64,000 bases of DNA from an uncultured Colwellia sp. (GCA_913058395.1 CAJXQI010000019.1:1-64000), one strand, 5' to 3'. Shown: positions 9,008-20,137, counted from the first letter of the stretch. The notes: generated from the sequence alone by a model not told the origin. Numbers and translations are program-made.

Positions 9008-10651
9008 ATGGAAAGCGTTGAAAAAAACACTTTAGCGCAGCTTGATAAGCTTAATGTTTTGATTATTGATGATAATCGACTAGTTCACGATATTTTAAAA
9101 TCAAGCTTATACGAACTTGGCATTAGAGAAATTCGCTGTGCAGAAAACGCCTATTTTGGCTTAAGACTATGCAATGAAATGCATTTTCATGTCGTTATAT
9201 GTGCCTTTAATGTTCAAAGTGATAAAGATGGTTTTCACTTATTAGAAGAGCTTAAATTTAAAGGTCACGTCACTAAAACTACCGTCCTTATCTTTCTTAG
9301 TTCAGAAACAGATGAGTCGTTAGTTAATTCAATTATTGAACTGCAACCCGATGATTTTTGGACTAAACCTTTAGCGATTAAAAAGGTACAAACACGTTTG
9401 ACGGCAACCTTAAAAGTCAAACAAGCATTGTTTAATCTTTATAGCGCCATTGATAGAAAAGCGTTTGCTAAGGCAATATATTTTGCCGACAGATACTTAC
9501 TCAATGAAAAACTGGCACCGTTTCATCCGAATATAAATCGTATTAAAGGCGATTCATTATTACGCCTATTTGAATTTCAAGAAGCCGAAGCTTTTTATAA
9601 AGAATTATTAACCCATTATCAATATTCATGGGTTTATCTTGGCTACGCCAAAGCGTTGTTAAAGCAGGGTCGTATTGACGAAATTCAAGAAATGCTTAAA
9701 AAACTGACTGATAAGCCTGAAACTCGTTTTGGTGCGCACGACATGATGGCGCAATACTATATCGAACAAGAACAATACCAACTCGCCTACGATGAAATAA
9801 AACTGGCAACGGCTCTAGCGCCGAGAAATATTGAGCGTAATAAAAAATCTTGGGATTTAGCGCGACTAACTCATGATCATAAAGGCCAATACCTTGCGAC
9901 TCGTAATATTGCTCAGCAAGCAAAAAACTCTATCCATGATTCGCCTGAATTACTACTTAATGTTATTCGCGCAGGCATAGATTTAGCATGTGCTACACCG
10001 GATGAAAGTGCTCAAGCAGTGCTAAAGCAAACCGATCGTTATATTGAGCAACTTGAAAATGACTATGAAGACATCCAATTGTTTAAACCGCAATTAGTGG
10101 TGGCGAAAGCTAGATTGCATAATGTTCGTAATGAAGAAGCTAAAGCAACCAAGTTAGTCGAAAATCATATGTCATTAAAACCGACTACGATAGTTGAAGA
10201 CAATCTTGATAAAGTAAAAGTTTTACATGAGCTGGGTATGCGTGAAGATGCTATTCATTTATTACAGGCAATTAATAATCAAATATCGGGCGACTCACTG
10301 AACTGCCAAGTGGTAAGACGTTATATTGAACAAGAAACGCAAGAGCGTGAAGACATACACTTTACAGCTAAACAGCTAAACAGTATGGCAGTTGAGCATT
10401 TTCAAAGAAATCGTTTACTGCCAGCATTAGACGCAATAGTTCAGGCATTACAATTAAGCCCTGATAATATTAAATTGATGATAAGTCAGTTAAAAATATT
10501 AATTACTATTAAGCAGCAAGATGAAGCGACGAATGAGCATGTGGTTTTAGTTGAGCAGTTGTTTAGTAAGTTTGCCAGCAAAACTCTCGAAGGGAAAACA
10601 CCTATTGTGCTAAAAGAGTTGACGGAAAAATGGCAAAAACTATGTGCTTAA
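9008..10651 (+). CDS. Receiver-TPR protein with a pseudo-receiver domain
   Basis: The 547-residue protein has an N-terminal receiver fold (about 14-131) and a long helical C-terminal part with TPR-like repeats (for example around ALAPRNIER, ALQLSPDNIK). It has no DNA-binding or enzymatic output domain. In the receiver, the acidic pair Asp21-Asp22 (LIIDDNR), Ser98/99 and Lys120 (FWTKP) are present. The acceptor position, where relatives read CDYN, reads CAFN (Ala66). It therefore probably cannot be phosphorylated in the usual way. It follows the degenerate hybrid kinase and the DUF1289 gene in one run, suggesting that these proteins work together as a scaffold or partner-switch. This is inference. 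Confidence 0.75.
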   Translation: MESVEKNTLAQLDKLNVLIIDDNRLVHDILKSSLYELGIREIRCAENAYFGLRLCNEMHFHVVICAFNVQSDKDGFHLLEELKFKGHVTKTTVLIFLSSETDESLVNSIIELQPDDFWTKPLAIKKVQTRLTATLKVKQALFNLYSAIDRKAFAKAIYFADRYLLNEKLAPFHPNINRIKGDSLLRLFEFQEAEAFYKELLTHYQYSWVYLGYAKALLKQGRIDEIQEMLKKLTDKPETRFGAHDMMAQYYIEQEQYQLAYDEIKLATALAPRNIERNKKSWDLARLTHDHKGQYLATRNIAQQAKNSIHDSPELLLNVIRAGIDLACATPDESAQAVLKQTDRYIEQLENDYEDIQLFKPQLVVAKARLHNVRNEEAKATKLVENHMSLKPTTIVEDNLDKVKVLHELGMREDAIHLLQAINNQISGDSLNCQVVRRYIEQETQEREDIHFTAKQLNSMAVEHFQRNRLLPALDAIVQALQLSPDNIKLMISQLKILITIKQQDEATNEHVVLVEQLFSKFASKTLEGKTPIVLKELTEKWQKLCA

Positions 10652-10707
10652 ACGGTTGCTCGATTTATGCGTCTAATGCTTAAATAATTTGTCGTCAGAA
10701 TTTAGCA

Positions 10708-11853
10708 TTAGGCATCGCGCGGCATACCTTTTTCTACCGAACGAATTAATCTAGCGGTTAAGCGTAGGTTTTTATCTTGATTCAGTTCTCGAAGCTTTAA
10801 TTCTTGTTGTTCAAGTGCCCAATGAATATGCTCAGCAACCATTTCATCAGCAGTAGTAAGTTTATCTGTTAGCGCTTCGACATTAGCTAACGAGTAATTT
10901 GCATTACCTAAAGCTACGGCAATATTGCGTTGCCAACAAGCAAAGCCAATACGCCTAATTGGCGAACCTTCAGTTTTATTTAAAAAGTTTGCTTCATCCC
11001 ATGAGAAAAGGGTCAATAAAGCAATATTGTCTAAGTTTTGTCGTGGTTTAAAATCATCTTCACTGCCGAGCTTTGCAAATTTATTCCACGGACAAATTAG
11101 CTGACAATCATCACAACCATAGATACGATTACCAATGAGTGGTCTAAACTCAACCGGAATTGCATCCCGCAATTCAATAGTTAAGTAAGAAATACAGCGT
11201 CTAGCGTCAACAACATAAGGCTCTACAATGGCTTGTGTAGGGCAAATTTTTATACAGGCGACACATGTTCCACAGTCATTTTCTGGCTTTGTATCGGGCA
11301 ACAATGGTAAGTCAACTAACAGCTCGCCAAGAAAAAACCATGAACCCGCTTGCTTATTGATTAGTAGTGAGTGTTTACCAACCCAGCCTAGTCCAGCTTT
11401 CTCAGCTAAAGGTCGCTCAAGTATTGGCGCTGAATCAACAAAAGGGCGGTAATTAAATGTTTCGCAGTGCTGTTGAATTTTCTCACCCAACTGCTTTAAG
11501 CGCTTACGCATTAACTTGTGATAATCGCGACCTAAGGCATAACGGCTAATGTAAGCATGATCGCGATTTTTTAATATTCGCGCGAACTTTGCCTCTGTTG
11601 GCAAATAATCCATGCGAACACTGATCACGTTTAATGTGCCTTCAACTAACTCTTTTGCGCGTGCACGCATTAAACCGTGACGCGCCATATAATCCATATT
11701 GCCGTGGTAATTATTTTCCAACCAACGAGTAAGCGCTGCTTCATGCGCTGATAAATCAACATCACAAATACCGACTTGCGAAAAGCCAAGTTCTTGACCC
11801 CAAAGCTTGATTTTTTCAGTTAATTCTTGATAGTTAATAGCAGGAGTTGTCAT
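10708..11853 (-). CDS. queG: Epoxyqueuosine reductase
   Basis: This enzyme catalyses the last step of queuosine tRNA modification, reducing epoxyqueuosine with a cobalamin and two 4Fe-4S clusters. Visible features are the N-terminal DUF1730 region (SVRMDYLPTEA), DSAPILERPLAEKAGLGWVGK, the ferredoxin-like motifs CGTCVACIKICP and CDDCQLICPWN, and a C-terminal HEAT-like part. The frame is open to 11907, but that start would overlap the divergent nnr gene. The ATG at 11853 (MTTPAINYQ) gives 381 residues, close to E. coli QueG, so it is preferred. Start confidence is moderate because neither has a clear ribosome site. Confidence 0.95.
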   Translation of the reverse strand: MTTPAINYQELTEKIKLWGQELGFSQVGICDVDLSAHEAALTRWLENNYHGNMDYMARHGLMRARAKELVEGTLNVISVRMDYLPTEAKFARILKNRDHAYISRYALGRDYHKLMRKRLKQLGEKIQQHCETFNYRPFVDSAPILERPLAEKAGLGWVGKHSLLINKQAGSWFFLGELLVDLPLLPDTKPENDCGTCVACIKICPTQAIVEPYVVDARRCISYLTIELRDAIPVEFRPLIGNRIYGCDDCQLICPWNKFAKLGSEDDFKPRQNLDNIALLTLFSWDEANFLNKTEGSPIRRIGFACWQRNIAVALGNANYSLANVEALTDKLTTADEMVAEHIHWALEQQELKLRELNQDKNLRLTARLIRSVEKGMPRDA

Positions 11854-11888
11854 GGTGGCAGTAGCTAGAGCGGTAAGGTGGGAAAACA

Positions 11889-13400
11889 ATGTCGACGAGT
11901 TTAACACATCAAGTCTATAAGGTTAATCAACTGCAGAAGTATGAAGCTGATGCAGCGCATGCTATTGGGATAAATTTATTTCAATTAATGGAGCGCGCTG
12001 GTGCAGCGGTGTTTAATAATATTCGACAATACTATCCATCGGTACGTCGAATATTGGTGTTATCAGGTAAAGGCAATAACGGCGGTGATGGATATATTGT
12101 TGCTAGGTTAGCACATCAAGCAGGCATGAATGTAACTGTTGTTGTTAATGCAGCGAGACAACAGATTAAAGGTGACGCTCTTCAGGCGCTAAACCAGCTT
12201 GAGCAATGTCCCGTATCTATAACATTTACTGCACAAGCCTCAGAAGTCAGTGATACAGTAAAAAGCTTTAGTGGCGAGCTAATTCTTGATTGTTTATTTG
12301 GTCTTGGTTTACAAGGCCGATTATCATCGGCCTTAACTCAGCTTTTTTCAGATATAAATAACAAAAACTGCCTAAGAGTGTCAGTTGATGTGCCGTCTGG
12401 CTTAAATGCTGACTTAGGTATTGCAACGCCAATTGCAGTTAAAGCCGACTTAACCATTACCTTGATTGCTTATAAACAGGGTTTACTGACAGGGCAGTCC
12501 GCGAATTATGTTGGTGAGCTGCACTTAGAAACATTAGAAGTTAATAAAACCTTTGCACAATTTGCTGCTACACAATGCTTTCGCTTAGCTAATTCTCAAT
12601 TACCTAACTTGCCCAAACGTCAGGCAGCTAGCCATAAAGGCAGTATTGGTATGCTGCTAACCATTGGCGGTCATCATGATTTCACTGGAGCTATCTGCTT
12701 AACATCAGAGGCCGCATTACGTGCTGGTGCGGCTTTAATGAGTGTTTGTTGTCATGAGCAGTCGCGAGATATTTTGCTATCACGTCGACCTGAGCTGATG
12801 GTAGCTGCTAGTAATGCAAAAGAGTTAGCCGAAGCAAGATTCTTAGCCAAAGTAAAAGCTATTGTTATTGGTCCTGGTTTAGGGCGAGATAGCTGGTCAA
12901 ATGCTTTATTTGATTTGGCGATTGATTTCCCTCAGCTAAAAGTAGTTGATGCTGACGCCTTATATTTTCTCGCGCAAAGCCCGAGAAAACAGAAAACATG
13001 GGTGCTAACGCCACATCCAGGAGAAGCGGCAATGCTATTAACTTGTACTATTGCAGATATTGAAGCTGATCGTTTTGCTGCTGTTAAAAAAATAGCGCAA
13101 GGTTACGGTGGTATTTGTGTGCTAAAAGGTGCGGGAACGTTAGTGTCAGATGGACAATCCGTTTGGATAAATACTACCGGAAATTCGGGTATGGCCAGTG
13201 GTGGTATGGGAGATGTTTTAAGCGGAATTATCGGAGGCTTAATTTTACAAACCGCTGATTTATACCAAGCTGCTCGTCTTGGTGTCTATATTCATGGCCG
13301 TGCAGCTGATATTATTGCCAAAAAGCAGGGACAAATTGGTATACTTGCTAGTGACCTTTACCCTGAAATTCAACGGTTAATTAATGCTGAAACGTATTAG
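11889..13400 (+). CDS. nnr: Bifunctional NAD(P)H-hydrate epimerase / ADP-dependent dehydratase
   Basis: The 503-residue protein repairs hydrated NAD(P)H. The N-terminal epimerase (YjeF_N) shows GKGNNGGDGYIVARL and DVPSGLNAD. The C-terminal carbohydrate-kinase-like dehydratase shows VIGPGLGRD, LTPHPGEAAMLL and GNSGMASGGMGDVLSGIIGG, the ADP/NADHX site. It diverges from queG by 35 bases and lies upstream of tsaE, the same neighbours as yjeF in E. coli. Confidence 0.97.
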   Translation: MSTSLTHQVYKVNQLQKYEADAAHAIGINLFQLMERAGAAVFNNIRQYYPSVRRILVLSGKGNNGGDGYIVARLAHQAGMNVTVVVNAARQQIKGDALQALNQLEQCPVSITFTAQASEVSDTVKSFSGELILDCLFGLGLQGRLSSALTQLFSDINNKNCLRVSVDVPSGLNADLGIATPIAVKADLTITLIAYKQGLLTGQSANYVGELHLETLEVNKTFAQFAATQCFRLANSQLPNLPKRQAASHKGSIGMLLTIGGHHDFTGAICLTSEAALRAGAALMSVCCHEQSRDILLSRRPELMVAASNAKELAEARFLAKVKAIVIGPGLGRDSWSNALFDLAIDFPQLKVVDADALYFLAQSPRKQKTWVLTPHPGEAAMLLTCTIADIEADRFAAVKKIAQGYGGICVLKGAGTLVSDGQSVWINTTGNSGMASGGMGDVLSGIIGGLILQTADLYQAARLGVYIHGRAADIIAKKQGQIGILASDLYPEIQRLINAETY

Positions 13401-13454
13401 TGGATTGGCCGATGCAGTATTTTAGAATGATAAACAAAAGTATAAAACGAAAAC

Positions 13455-13940
13455 ATGACTAATTTTGTGACAAAACAAAGCTTTATTTTAGCTGACGAAC
13501 TAGCAACAATTGCTATGGGTAAACGCATCGCTGATCTTGTAAAATCAGAGTTACAACAAGGTATTACTGTTTACCTTAATGGCGATCTTGGCGCAGGAAA
13601 AACCACGTTAACCCGTGGCTTTGTTCAAGGAATGGGACATATTGGCAACGTTAAAAGCCCAACTTATACTTTAGTTGAGCCCTATGATTTAGCGGAGTGG
13701 CAGGTTTATCATTTTGATTTATACCGGTTAGCCGACCCAGAAGAGCTAGAGTACATGGGCATTAGAGATTACTTTAATGAGCGTAGCTGTAGCTTTATTG
13801 AATGGCCTGAAAAAGGCACCGGTATGATTGCCGCACCTGATATGGTGATTGATTTGGCATATAGTGGTGAACAACGCAGTATGACTATACAAGCCGATAC
13901 CGTGATAGGGCAGAAACTTTTACTAGCTTTAAAGGCATAA
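13455..13940 (+). CDS. tsaE: tRNA threonylcarbamoyladenosine biosynthesis ATPase TsaE
   Basis: The 161-residue P-loop ATPase (GDLGAGKTTLTRGF, about residues 45-58) has the TsaE signatures SPTYTLVEPY, HFDLYRL and FIEWPEKG. It works with TsaB and TsaD in making t6A37 on ANN-decoding tRNAs. It lies between nnr and the amidase as in E. coli (yjeE). No clear ribosome-binding site precedes the ATG. Confidence 0.97.
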   Translation: MTNFVTKQSFILADELATIAMGKRIADLVKSELQQGITVYLNGDLGAGKTTLTRGFVQGMGHIGNVKSPTYTLVEPYDLAEWQVYHFDLYRLADPEELEYMGIRDYFNERSCSFIEWPEKGTGMIAAPDMVIDLAYSGEQRSMTIQADTVIGQKLLLALKA

Positions 13941-14082
13941 GCTGTATTAGCCTAGAGTTATTATTAAAGGCGAAATAAGCGGGAAAATTATCTGCTTTCG
14001 CTTTGTAAAATTGAAGAAAGTAAAACTAATAATTATAAAAATAACCAAACTAAAAGAGTTATTGATAGGGGTAAACTACTTA

Positions 14083-15402
14083 ATGCGTTTTAAGAAAACC
14101 GCACAGCACATAGTTAGTATTGCAATGCTTTGGCTATGCATAATGGTTAATGCAAACGCTATTAATAACATTAAAAGCGTTCGTGTGTGGCCAGCGCCGG
14201 ATAGTACGCGTGTAGTTTTTGACCTCAGTCAAAAGCCTGATTTTAAATATTTCTCTTTAAAGTCACCTAATCGCTTAGTGATTGACTTTAAAAACAGTAA
14301 AAATATTGCGTCATTAATGTCGGCTATTAAAGCCGATAGACGGGTTAAAAAAATTCGCTCTAGTACCTCGAAGAAAAAAGGCACGACACGTTTAGTGTTA
14401 GAAATGGCTGATAATTATAGAGTGTCAGTGTTTCCTTTAGCACCAGCAGGACAATATGGTGACCGCCTTGTTATAGATCTTTACGACAAACAAAGCAAAA
14501 CAATTGCCAAGCATGATAATAGTAAAGGTAAGCGTGATATTGTTGTGGCCATTGTTGCCGGACATGGTGGTGAAGATCCCGGTTCTATTGGCGCAGCGGG
14601 AACCTACGAAAAAAGAGTTACTTTAAAAATTGCCCAAAAGCTTGCTAAGTTAATTAATAAAAAGAAAGGCTTGAAAGCGGTTATGATCCGCAGCGGTGAT
14701 TACTACGTGAACCACAATCGTAAAACCGTTCTGGCGAGAAAGTCGAAGGCAGACTTGTTAATTTCCATCCATGCTGATGCATTTACCTCATCTAAACCTA
14801 GTGGTGCTTCTGTACTAGTACAAGCTACTCGCCGTGCCGACTCTGAATTCGCACGTTGGATTCAAAACCGAGAGAAAAATTCAGAACTGTTAGGTGGCGC
14901 CGGTGAAACTATTAAAAAAACCAAAGATGATAATTTAGCAATTGCACTCGCTGATATGAAAAAAGAGTATACCATGGCAAGCAGTTATGATTTCGCTGAG
15001 CATGTGGTTAAGCAGCTAAAGAAAGTCACCAAATTGCATAAGAAAAAGCCTGAGCGTTTAAGTTTAGCGGTATTAAAATCTTCAGACATTCCTTCGGTAT
15101 TAATTGAAACCGGCTTTATTTCTAATCCGCAGGAAGAAAAACGTTTAAATAACTCAGCTCATCAGCAAAAATTGGCTAAAGCAATTTATACCGCGGTAGA
15201 CCATTATTTCTCTCGCAATCCGCCAGATGGTAGCTTACTCGCTGCAACCAAAGTGCGTGAACACAAAATAAGTCGAGGTGAGTCGCTTTCAGTAGTAGCT
15301 CAACGCTATAAAGTGTCGATACGTGAATTAAAGTCAGCTAATAATTTAAAATCTAATGTTGTTAGAATTGGCCAAACATTAAAAATTCCACAGGCAGATT
15401 AA
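14083..15402 (+). CDS. Periplasmic N-acetylmuramoyl-L-alanine amidase (AmiB type: AMIN, Amidase_3, LysM)
   Basis: The domain order is a signal peptide ([11 protein letters not shown]...NANA), an AMIN domain ([17 protein letters not shown]), a zinc-dependent Amidase_3 domain with [12 protein letters not shown] (metal His), ISIHADAF and [11 protein letters not shown], and a C-terminal LysM ([17 protein letters not shown]...[10 protein letters not shown]). It cleaves septal peptidoglycan during cell separation, and enzymes of this type are normally activated by EnvC or NlpD. The frame is open from 14011, but the ATG at 14083 starts directly at the signal peptide and is preferred. The position before mutL is that of E. 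coli amiB. Confidence 0.93.
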   Translation: MRFKKTAQHIVSIAMLWLCIMVNANAINNIKSVRVWPAPDSTRVVFDLSQKPDFKYFSLKSPNRLVIDFKNSKNIASLMSAIKADRRVKKIRSSTSKKKGTTRLVLEMADNYRVSVFPLAPAGQYGDRLVIDLYDKQSKTIAKHDNSKGKRDIVVAIVAGHGGEDPGSIGAAGTYEKRVTLKIAQKLAKLINKKKGLKAVMIRSGDYYVNHNRKTVLARKSKADLLISIHADAFTSSKPSGASVLVQATRRADSEFARWIQNREKNSELLGGAGETIKKTKDDNLAIALADMKKEYTMASSYDFAEHVVKQLKKVTKLHKKKPERLSLAVLKSSDIPSVLIETGFISNPQEEKRLNNSAHQQKLAKAIYTAVDHYFSRNPPDGSLLAATKVREHKISRGESLSVVAQRYKVSIRELKSANNLKSNVVRIGQTLKIPQAD

Positions 15403-15409
15403 TCTAGAC

Positions 15410-17389
15410 ATGACCATTGCAATATTACCCGCTCGTCTTGCCAACCAAATCGCTGCAGGCGAAGTGGTTGAACGCCCTGCATCTGTTGTAAAAGAATTGG
15501 TGGAAAACAGTTTAGATGCTGGCGCTACGAGCATTCGAATTGATATTGAAAAAGGTGGCGCTAAACGCATACGTATTGTTGATAACGGCAAAGGCATTGC
15601 AAAAGACGAGTTGGGGTTAGCGTTAAGCCGCCATGCCACTAGTAAAATTAAAGATCTTGATGATCTTGAATCTATTAGCAGTTTAGGTTTTCGTGGTGAA
15701 GCATTAGCTAGTATCAGCTCAGTTTCTCGATTAACGTTAACTTCTAAGCCACAGGCACAAACATCAGCATGGCAAGCAAATGCTGAAGGTCGTGATATGG
15801 CAGTGGCAGTAAATCCTGCAGCACACCCAGACGGTACTACGATTGACGTTATTGATTTATTTTTTAACACCCCTGCAAGACGTAAGTTTTTACGTACTGA
15901 AAAAACTGAATTTGGTCATATTGAAGAAGTGATTAAGCGCATCGCACTAGCCCGTTTTGATGTCGCTTTTGTTTTAACGCACAACCATAAAGTGATTAAG
16001 CAATTTCGCATCGCTAATTCTGCCGCACAGCGTAGTAAACGTGTTGCACAAATATGTGGTCAAAAATTTATTGATAATGCATTAGAAGTCGATTGCCAGC
16101 ATGATGGCTTTCATATTCATGGTTGGATAGCACAACCAAGCTTTTATCGTAGCCAAAATGATTTAACTTATAGCTATGTTAATGGCCGCATGATGCGCGA
16201 TAAATTGATTAATCATGCTATTCGCCAAGCATATGCTGAATTATTACCTAATGACAGTTACCCTGCATTTGTATTATTTTTAAAACTCGATTTTCGTGAA
16301 GTCGATGTTAATGTGCATCCTGCAAAGCATGAAGTTAGGTTTCATCAAGGGCGTTATGTTCATGACTTTATTTATTCTGTTTGTCATCAGGCATTAATTT
16401 CCGCACGCGAACCAGAGCTAGCCATTGATGATAGTACCGGTGAGATAATTCCTGCTAGTAACAACGCTTTCCATCAAAGTACAGTTAGCAGTGCCGATAC
16501 CAGTTTTGTTACGCCACTGCGGACAGAAACACGAGCAAGCAGTGAATCATCAGCAGGCCACACGTATACACGGTCGGAGCCTCAAGTTTCATCCGTAGAC
16601 TCTGTAAGTTCTGAGCAGAGTTCGATAAGGCAACACTCGGTAGGGCAACACTCGACAAGACAATATTCACCGGCGGCCACTCATTCGTATACATCAAAGG
16701 TGAGCGAACAAGCGAGTAAAGCTTATAGCGATTTAATGACACCGTTAGTAGACACTGAACAAGCACGAGAAAACCCTGTCATATCGGATGCGGAAGTAGC
16801 GGTTAATCCAGTACCGGACAACCAATTATTAAGTGATACCGAGACTAAAATTTTACATTGGCTTGAGCCACATTATTTAGTGTTTCAGCAGCAGCAAGAG
16901 CTGCGATTACTATCCGTTAAGAAAATTGATTTACTGATAAAATTGCAAACCGTGAAGCAGCGCTGGCATGAAAAACTGATTTCTCAGCCATTATTATTGC
17001 CAATAAAAATAGCGGTTAGTGAAAAAGTTGCTAATTTTGTCGAAATAAATGAAAAGCAATTTCAACATATTGGCATGGAGATTCGTCAGCTTAATAAAGC
17101 CACGTTACAAATTCGACAATTCCCCGCACTGTTGAGAAATAAAGATATTACTGGTAGTTTTGATAGATTAATTAAACAGTTACAAGTTGAAGTTCAGACC
17201 GAAGTACATTCAGAAATAGAATGGCAAATGGCATTAGCAGAACTGATGGTGAATGAAGAAGTGAGTCAGGATCAGGCTTTACAGGTGTGGCGAAACGCAA
17301 AAAGCCAGTTTAATTGTCAATTTGAACAACAGTTACGCTTGAATTCTGTCGCTATAGACCTTACATCGTCTATAAGCCAATTAGCATAA
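15410..17389 (+). CDS. mutL: DNA mismatch repair protein MutL
   Basis: The 659-residue GHKL ATPase has [25 protein letters not shown] (ATP-binding, about residues 12-36), [16 protein letters not shown] and [12 protein letters not shown] long Ser/Thr/Gln-rich linker (about 340-470) follows, then the C-terminal dimerisation domain. No DQHAxxE endonuclease motif was seen, which fits the MutH-dependent type of gammaproteobacteria. It starts 7 bases after the amidase stop and is followed 13 bases later by miaA. Confidence 0.97.
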   Translation: MTIAILPARLANQIAAGEVVERPASVVKELVENSLDAGATSIRIDIEKGGAKRIRIVDNGKGIAKDELGLALSRHATSKIKDLDDLESISSLGFRGEALASISSVSRLTLTSKPQAQTSAWQANAEGRDMAVAVNPAAHPDGTTIDVIDLFFNTPARRKFLRTEKTEFGHIEEVIKRIALARFDVAFVLTHNHKVIKQFRIANSAAQRSKRVAQICGQKFIDNALEVDCQHDGFHIHGWIAQPSFYRSQNDLTYSYVNGRMMRDKLINHAIRQAYAELLPNDSYPAFVLFLKLDFREVDVNVHPAKHEVRFHQGRYVHDFIYSVCHQALISAREPELAIDDSTGEIIPASNNAFHQSTVSSADTSFVTPLRTETRASSESSAGHTYTRSEPQVSSVDSVSSEQSSIRQHSVGQHSTRQYSPAATHSYTSKVSEQASKAYSDLMTPLVDTEQARENPVISDAEVAVNPVPDNQLLSDTETKILHWLEPHYLVFQQQQELRLLSVKKIDLLIKLQTVKQRWHEKLISQPLLLPIKIAVSEKVANFVEINEKQFQHIGMEIRQLNKATLQIRQFPALLRNKDITGSFDRLIKQLQVEVQTEVHSEIEWQMALAELMVNEEVSQDQALQVWRNAKSQFNCQFEQQLRLNSVAIDLTSSISQLA

Positions 17390-17402
17390 ACACCAAATAA
17401 TA

Positions 17403-18359
17403 ATGACTGACGTTGTAAGCCAATTAAATGCTGAATCACAGCAACCTCCCGTTATTTGTTTAATGGGGCCAACAGCATCAGGAAAAACCGCACTAGCGAT
17501 GGCACTTTTCGATGCTTTGCCGTGCGATATTATTAGCGTTGACTCAGCGTTAGTATTTAAAGGCATGGATATTGGCACAGCTAAGCCAACATCTGAAGAG
17601 TTAGCGAAATATCCACACCAGTTAATTGATATTCGCGACCCAGCTGAAAGTTATTCTGCAGCTGACTTTTGTCAGGACGCACTAAAAGCTATTGCGGTTA
17701 GCCGAGCTAAAGGACGAATTCCTTTATTAGTCGGTGGCACTATGATGTATTTTAAAAGCTTGATAGAAGGTATTTCACCTTTGCCTGAAGCAGATGTTGA
17801 AATACGTAAAGCGATTGAAGTAGAAGCAAAACAAAAAGGTTGGCTGGCAATGCATGAGCAATTAGCCAGTTTTGACCCAGTATCGGCAGAACGTATTCAT
17901 CCCAATGACCCGCAGCGCCTAGCGCGAGCAATAGAAGTGTACCGAAAAACAGGTAATACTTTGACACAATTAACCGAAATAAAGGGTGATAAAGTCAGTG
18001 GAAATGTTTTACAGTTTGCCATAGCACCAAAAGAACGCAGTGACCTACATGCTCGAATAGAGTTACGCTTTAATCAAATGATTGAACAGAATTTTAAACA
18101 AGAAGTTGTTACTTTAAAAGCAAGAGATGATTTACATCATGATTTACCGGCGATTCGATGTGTAGGATATCGCCAAATGTGGCAACATTTACAAGGTGAA
18201 TGTGACCACGATGAAATGGTTTTTAAAGGTATTTGTGCGACACGCCAACTGGCGAAAAGACAATTAACTTGGTTACGCAGTTGGCAAAATTTACACTGGT
18301 TGCATATGGAAGATGAAAATAATTTACAAGTTATTTTATCTGCAGTAAGCAAACTTTAA
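17403..18359 (+). CDS. miaA: tRNA dimethylallyltransferase MiaA
   Basis: The 318-residue enzyme adds the dimethylallyl group to A37 of UNN-decoding tRNAs. Visible motifs are the P-loop [69 protein letters not shown] and [11 protein letters not shown]. It sits between mutL and hfq as in E. coli. Confidence 0.98.
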   Translation: MTDVVSQLNAESQQPPVICLMGPTASGKTALAMALFDALPCDIISVDSALVFKGMDIGTAKPTSEELAKYPHQLIDIRDPAESYSAADFCQDALKAIAVSRAKGRIPLLVGGTMMYFKSLIEGISPLPEADVEIRKAIEVEAKQKGWLAMHEQLASFDPVSAERIHPNDPQRLARAIEVYRKTGNTLTQLTEIKGDKVSGNVLQFAIAPKERSDLHARIELRFNQMIEQNFKQEVVTLKARDDLHHDLPAIRCVGYRQMWQHLQGECDHDEMVFKGICATRQLAKRQLTWLRSWQNLHWLHMEDENNLQVILSAVSKL

Positions 18360-18472
18360 ACATTGATGTATAATTACTTTAGTTGTGCATTAACCAGCTA
18401 GTTTTATTGAATAATTTTAATAAAATATTTTGATATTTAACTTTTACTAAAAATAACAAAAGGGGCCAAATA

Positions 18473-18736
18473 ATGGCAAAGGGGCAATCTTTACAAGACC
18501 CATTTTTGAATGCGTTACGTCGTGATCGTATTCCAGTAGCAATTTACTTAGTCAATGGCATTAAACTACAAGGACAAGTAGAGTCATTCGATCAATTTGT
18601 AATTTTACTTAAAAATACCGTTAGCCAAATGGTTTATAAACATGCCATTTCTACGGTTGTTCCAGCTCGTGCAGTTACTACTATGCCAGCTCCACAATCT
18701 AACCAATCAGACTATAATCAGGATTCAGAAGATTAA
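18473..18736 (+). CDS. hfq: RNA chaperone Hfq
   Basis: The 87-residue Sm-like protein is near-identical to other gammaproteobacterial Hfq in its core. It shows [14 protein letters not shown] (proximal face), [29 protein letters not shown] (Sm1) and [13 protein letters not shown] (Sm2, with the YKHA motif). A short polar tail follows. It promotes sRNA-mRNA pairing. Its start has AGGGG upstream. The 113-base gap after miaA leaves room for an hfq promoter. Confidence 0.99.
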   Translation: MAKGQSLQDPFLNALRRDRIPVAIYLVNGIKLQGQVESFDQFVILLKNTVSQMVYKHAISTVVPARAVTTMPAPQSNQSDYNQDSED

Positions 18737-18769
18737 TGGAAAAAGCTAGTATTGTATGGAGTCGCTCAT

Positions 18770-20056
18770 TTGTTTGATCGGTATCAAGCAGGTGAGCAGG
18801 CGATACTTGTTCATTTAGATTTCCCTGATGATAACACTCGAGAAGATCTGCAAGAGTTTGAAATGCTTGTCAGTTCTGCAGGAGTGAGTGCGTTAAATAC
18901 CGTGACAGGTAAACGTAATACCCCACATCCAAAATATTTTGTCGGTACAGGAAAAGCACAAGAAGTTGCTGATGCTGTGCGGATGTATGATGCGAACGTT
19001 GTACTGTTTAACCACAGTTTAGCGCCGTCGCAAGAAAAAAACATTGAAGCCTTGTGCGAGTGTCGAGTGATTGATCGTACAACCTTGATCCTCGATATAT
19101 TTGCGCAACGTGCCCGAACTCATGAAGGTAAGTTGCAAGTTGAACTAGCACAATTACGCCATATGAGTACGCGCTTGATTCGAGGTTGGACGCATTTAGA
19201 ACGCCAAAAAGGCGGTATCGGCTTACGCGGCCCAGGTGAAACGCAATTAGAAACTGATCGACGTTTACTGCATGAACGTATGGTTAATATTCGTAAGCGT
19301 TTAGGCAAAGTTGAAAAGCAAAGGCAACAAGGTCGACGGGCAAGAACTCGCGCTGAAATTCCAACCATCTCTTTAGTGGGTTATACCAATGCGGGTAAAT
19401 CAACATTATTTAACCATATAACTCGAGCAGATGTTTATGCAGCTGACCAGCTATTTGCTACCTTAGACCCCACTTTACGTAAAATTGAAGTAGAAGATGT
19501 TGGCCGAGTTATATTGGCTGATACGGTTGGTTTTATTCGTCATCTTCCTCATGATTTAGTAGCAGCGTTTAAAGCGACACTGACCGAAACTCGTGAAGCA
19601 GAATTGCTTTTACATGTTATTGATATTTCTGACGAGCGACGTAGTGAAAATATTGAGCAAGTAGAAGAAGTTTTAAAAGAAATTGAAGCCGGCGATGTTC
19701 CGCAATTATTAATTTGTAACAAAATAGATTGTTTGGATGACGTTGAGCCAAGAATTGATCGTGATGAGCTTGGAATGCCAATTCGTGTCTGGTTGTCTGC
19801 ACAACAAGGTATTGGTATTGAGCTGTTATTTATTGCGCTGGCTGAACGCCTAGGTAAGCAAATAGTCCAATATCAGCTGTGTTTACCGCCAAGTGCAGGT
19901 AAATTTCGTGGTCAGCTTTATGAATTAAATTGTATTCTTGATGAGAGTTATGATGAACAAGGTAATTGTTTAGTGCAGGTAAAATTACCGCTTCGAGAGT
20001 GGAATCGGTTACTGAAACAAGACGAAGTAGAAATAGAGCACTTTATTCAAACTTAA
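18770..20056 (+). CDS. hflX: Ribosome-rescue GTPase HflX
   Basis: The HflX/ObgE-superfamily GTPase splits stalled or stressed 70S ribosomes. It shows an N-terminal HflX domain (HPKYFVGTGKAQE, DRTTLILDIFAQRARTHEGKLQVELAQL), GIGLRGPGETQLETDRR, then G1 GYTNAGKST, G3 DTVGFIRHLPHDLVAAF and G4 NKID. The frame opens at a TTG at 18752. A second TTG at 18770 has GGAG eight bases upstream and yields MFDRYQAGEQ, matching the E. coli start MFDRYDAGEQ, so it is chosen (428 residues). No ATG lies in frame upstream. Confidence 0.96.
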   Translation: MFDRYQAGEQAILVHLDFPDDNTREDLQEFEMLVSSAGVSALNTVTGKRNTPHPKYFVGTGKAQEVADAVRMYDANVVLFNHSLAPSQEKNIEALCECRVIDRTTLILDIFAQRARTHEGKLQVELAQLRHMSTRLIRGWTHLERQKGGIGLRGPGETQLETDRRLLHERMVNIRKRLGKVEKQRQQGRRARTRAEIPTISLVGYTNAGKSTLFNHITRADVYAADQLFATLDPTLRKIEVEDVGRVILADTVGFIRHLPHDLVAAFKATLTETREAELLLHVIDISDERRSENIEQVEEVLKEIEAGDVPQLLICNKIDCLDDVEPRIDRDELGMPIRVWLSAQQGIGIELLFIALAERLGKQIVQYQLCLPPSAGKFRGQLYELNCILDESYDEQGNCLVQVKLPLREWNRLLKQDEVEIEHFIQT

Positions 20057-20137
20057 CAGACTGATATATTAGACCAAATCTATTGTTTTATTGCGAATAT
20101 ATCAGTTACGCATTAATTTTTTATAGCGGAGAGCACC

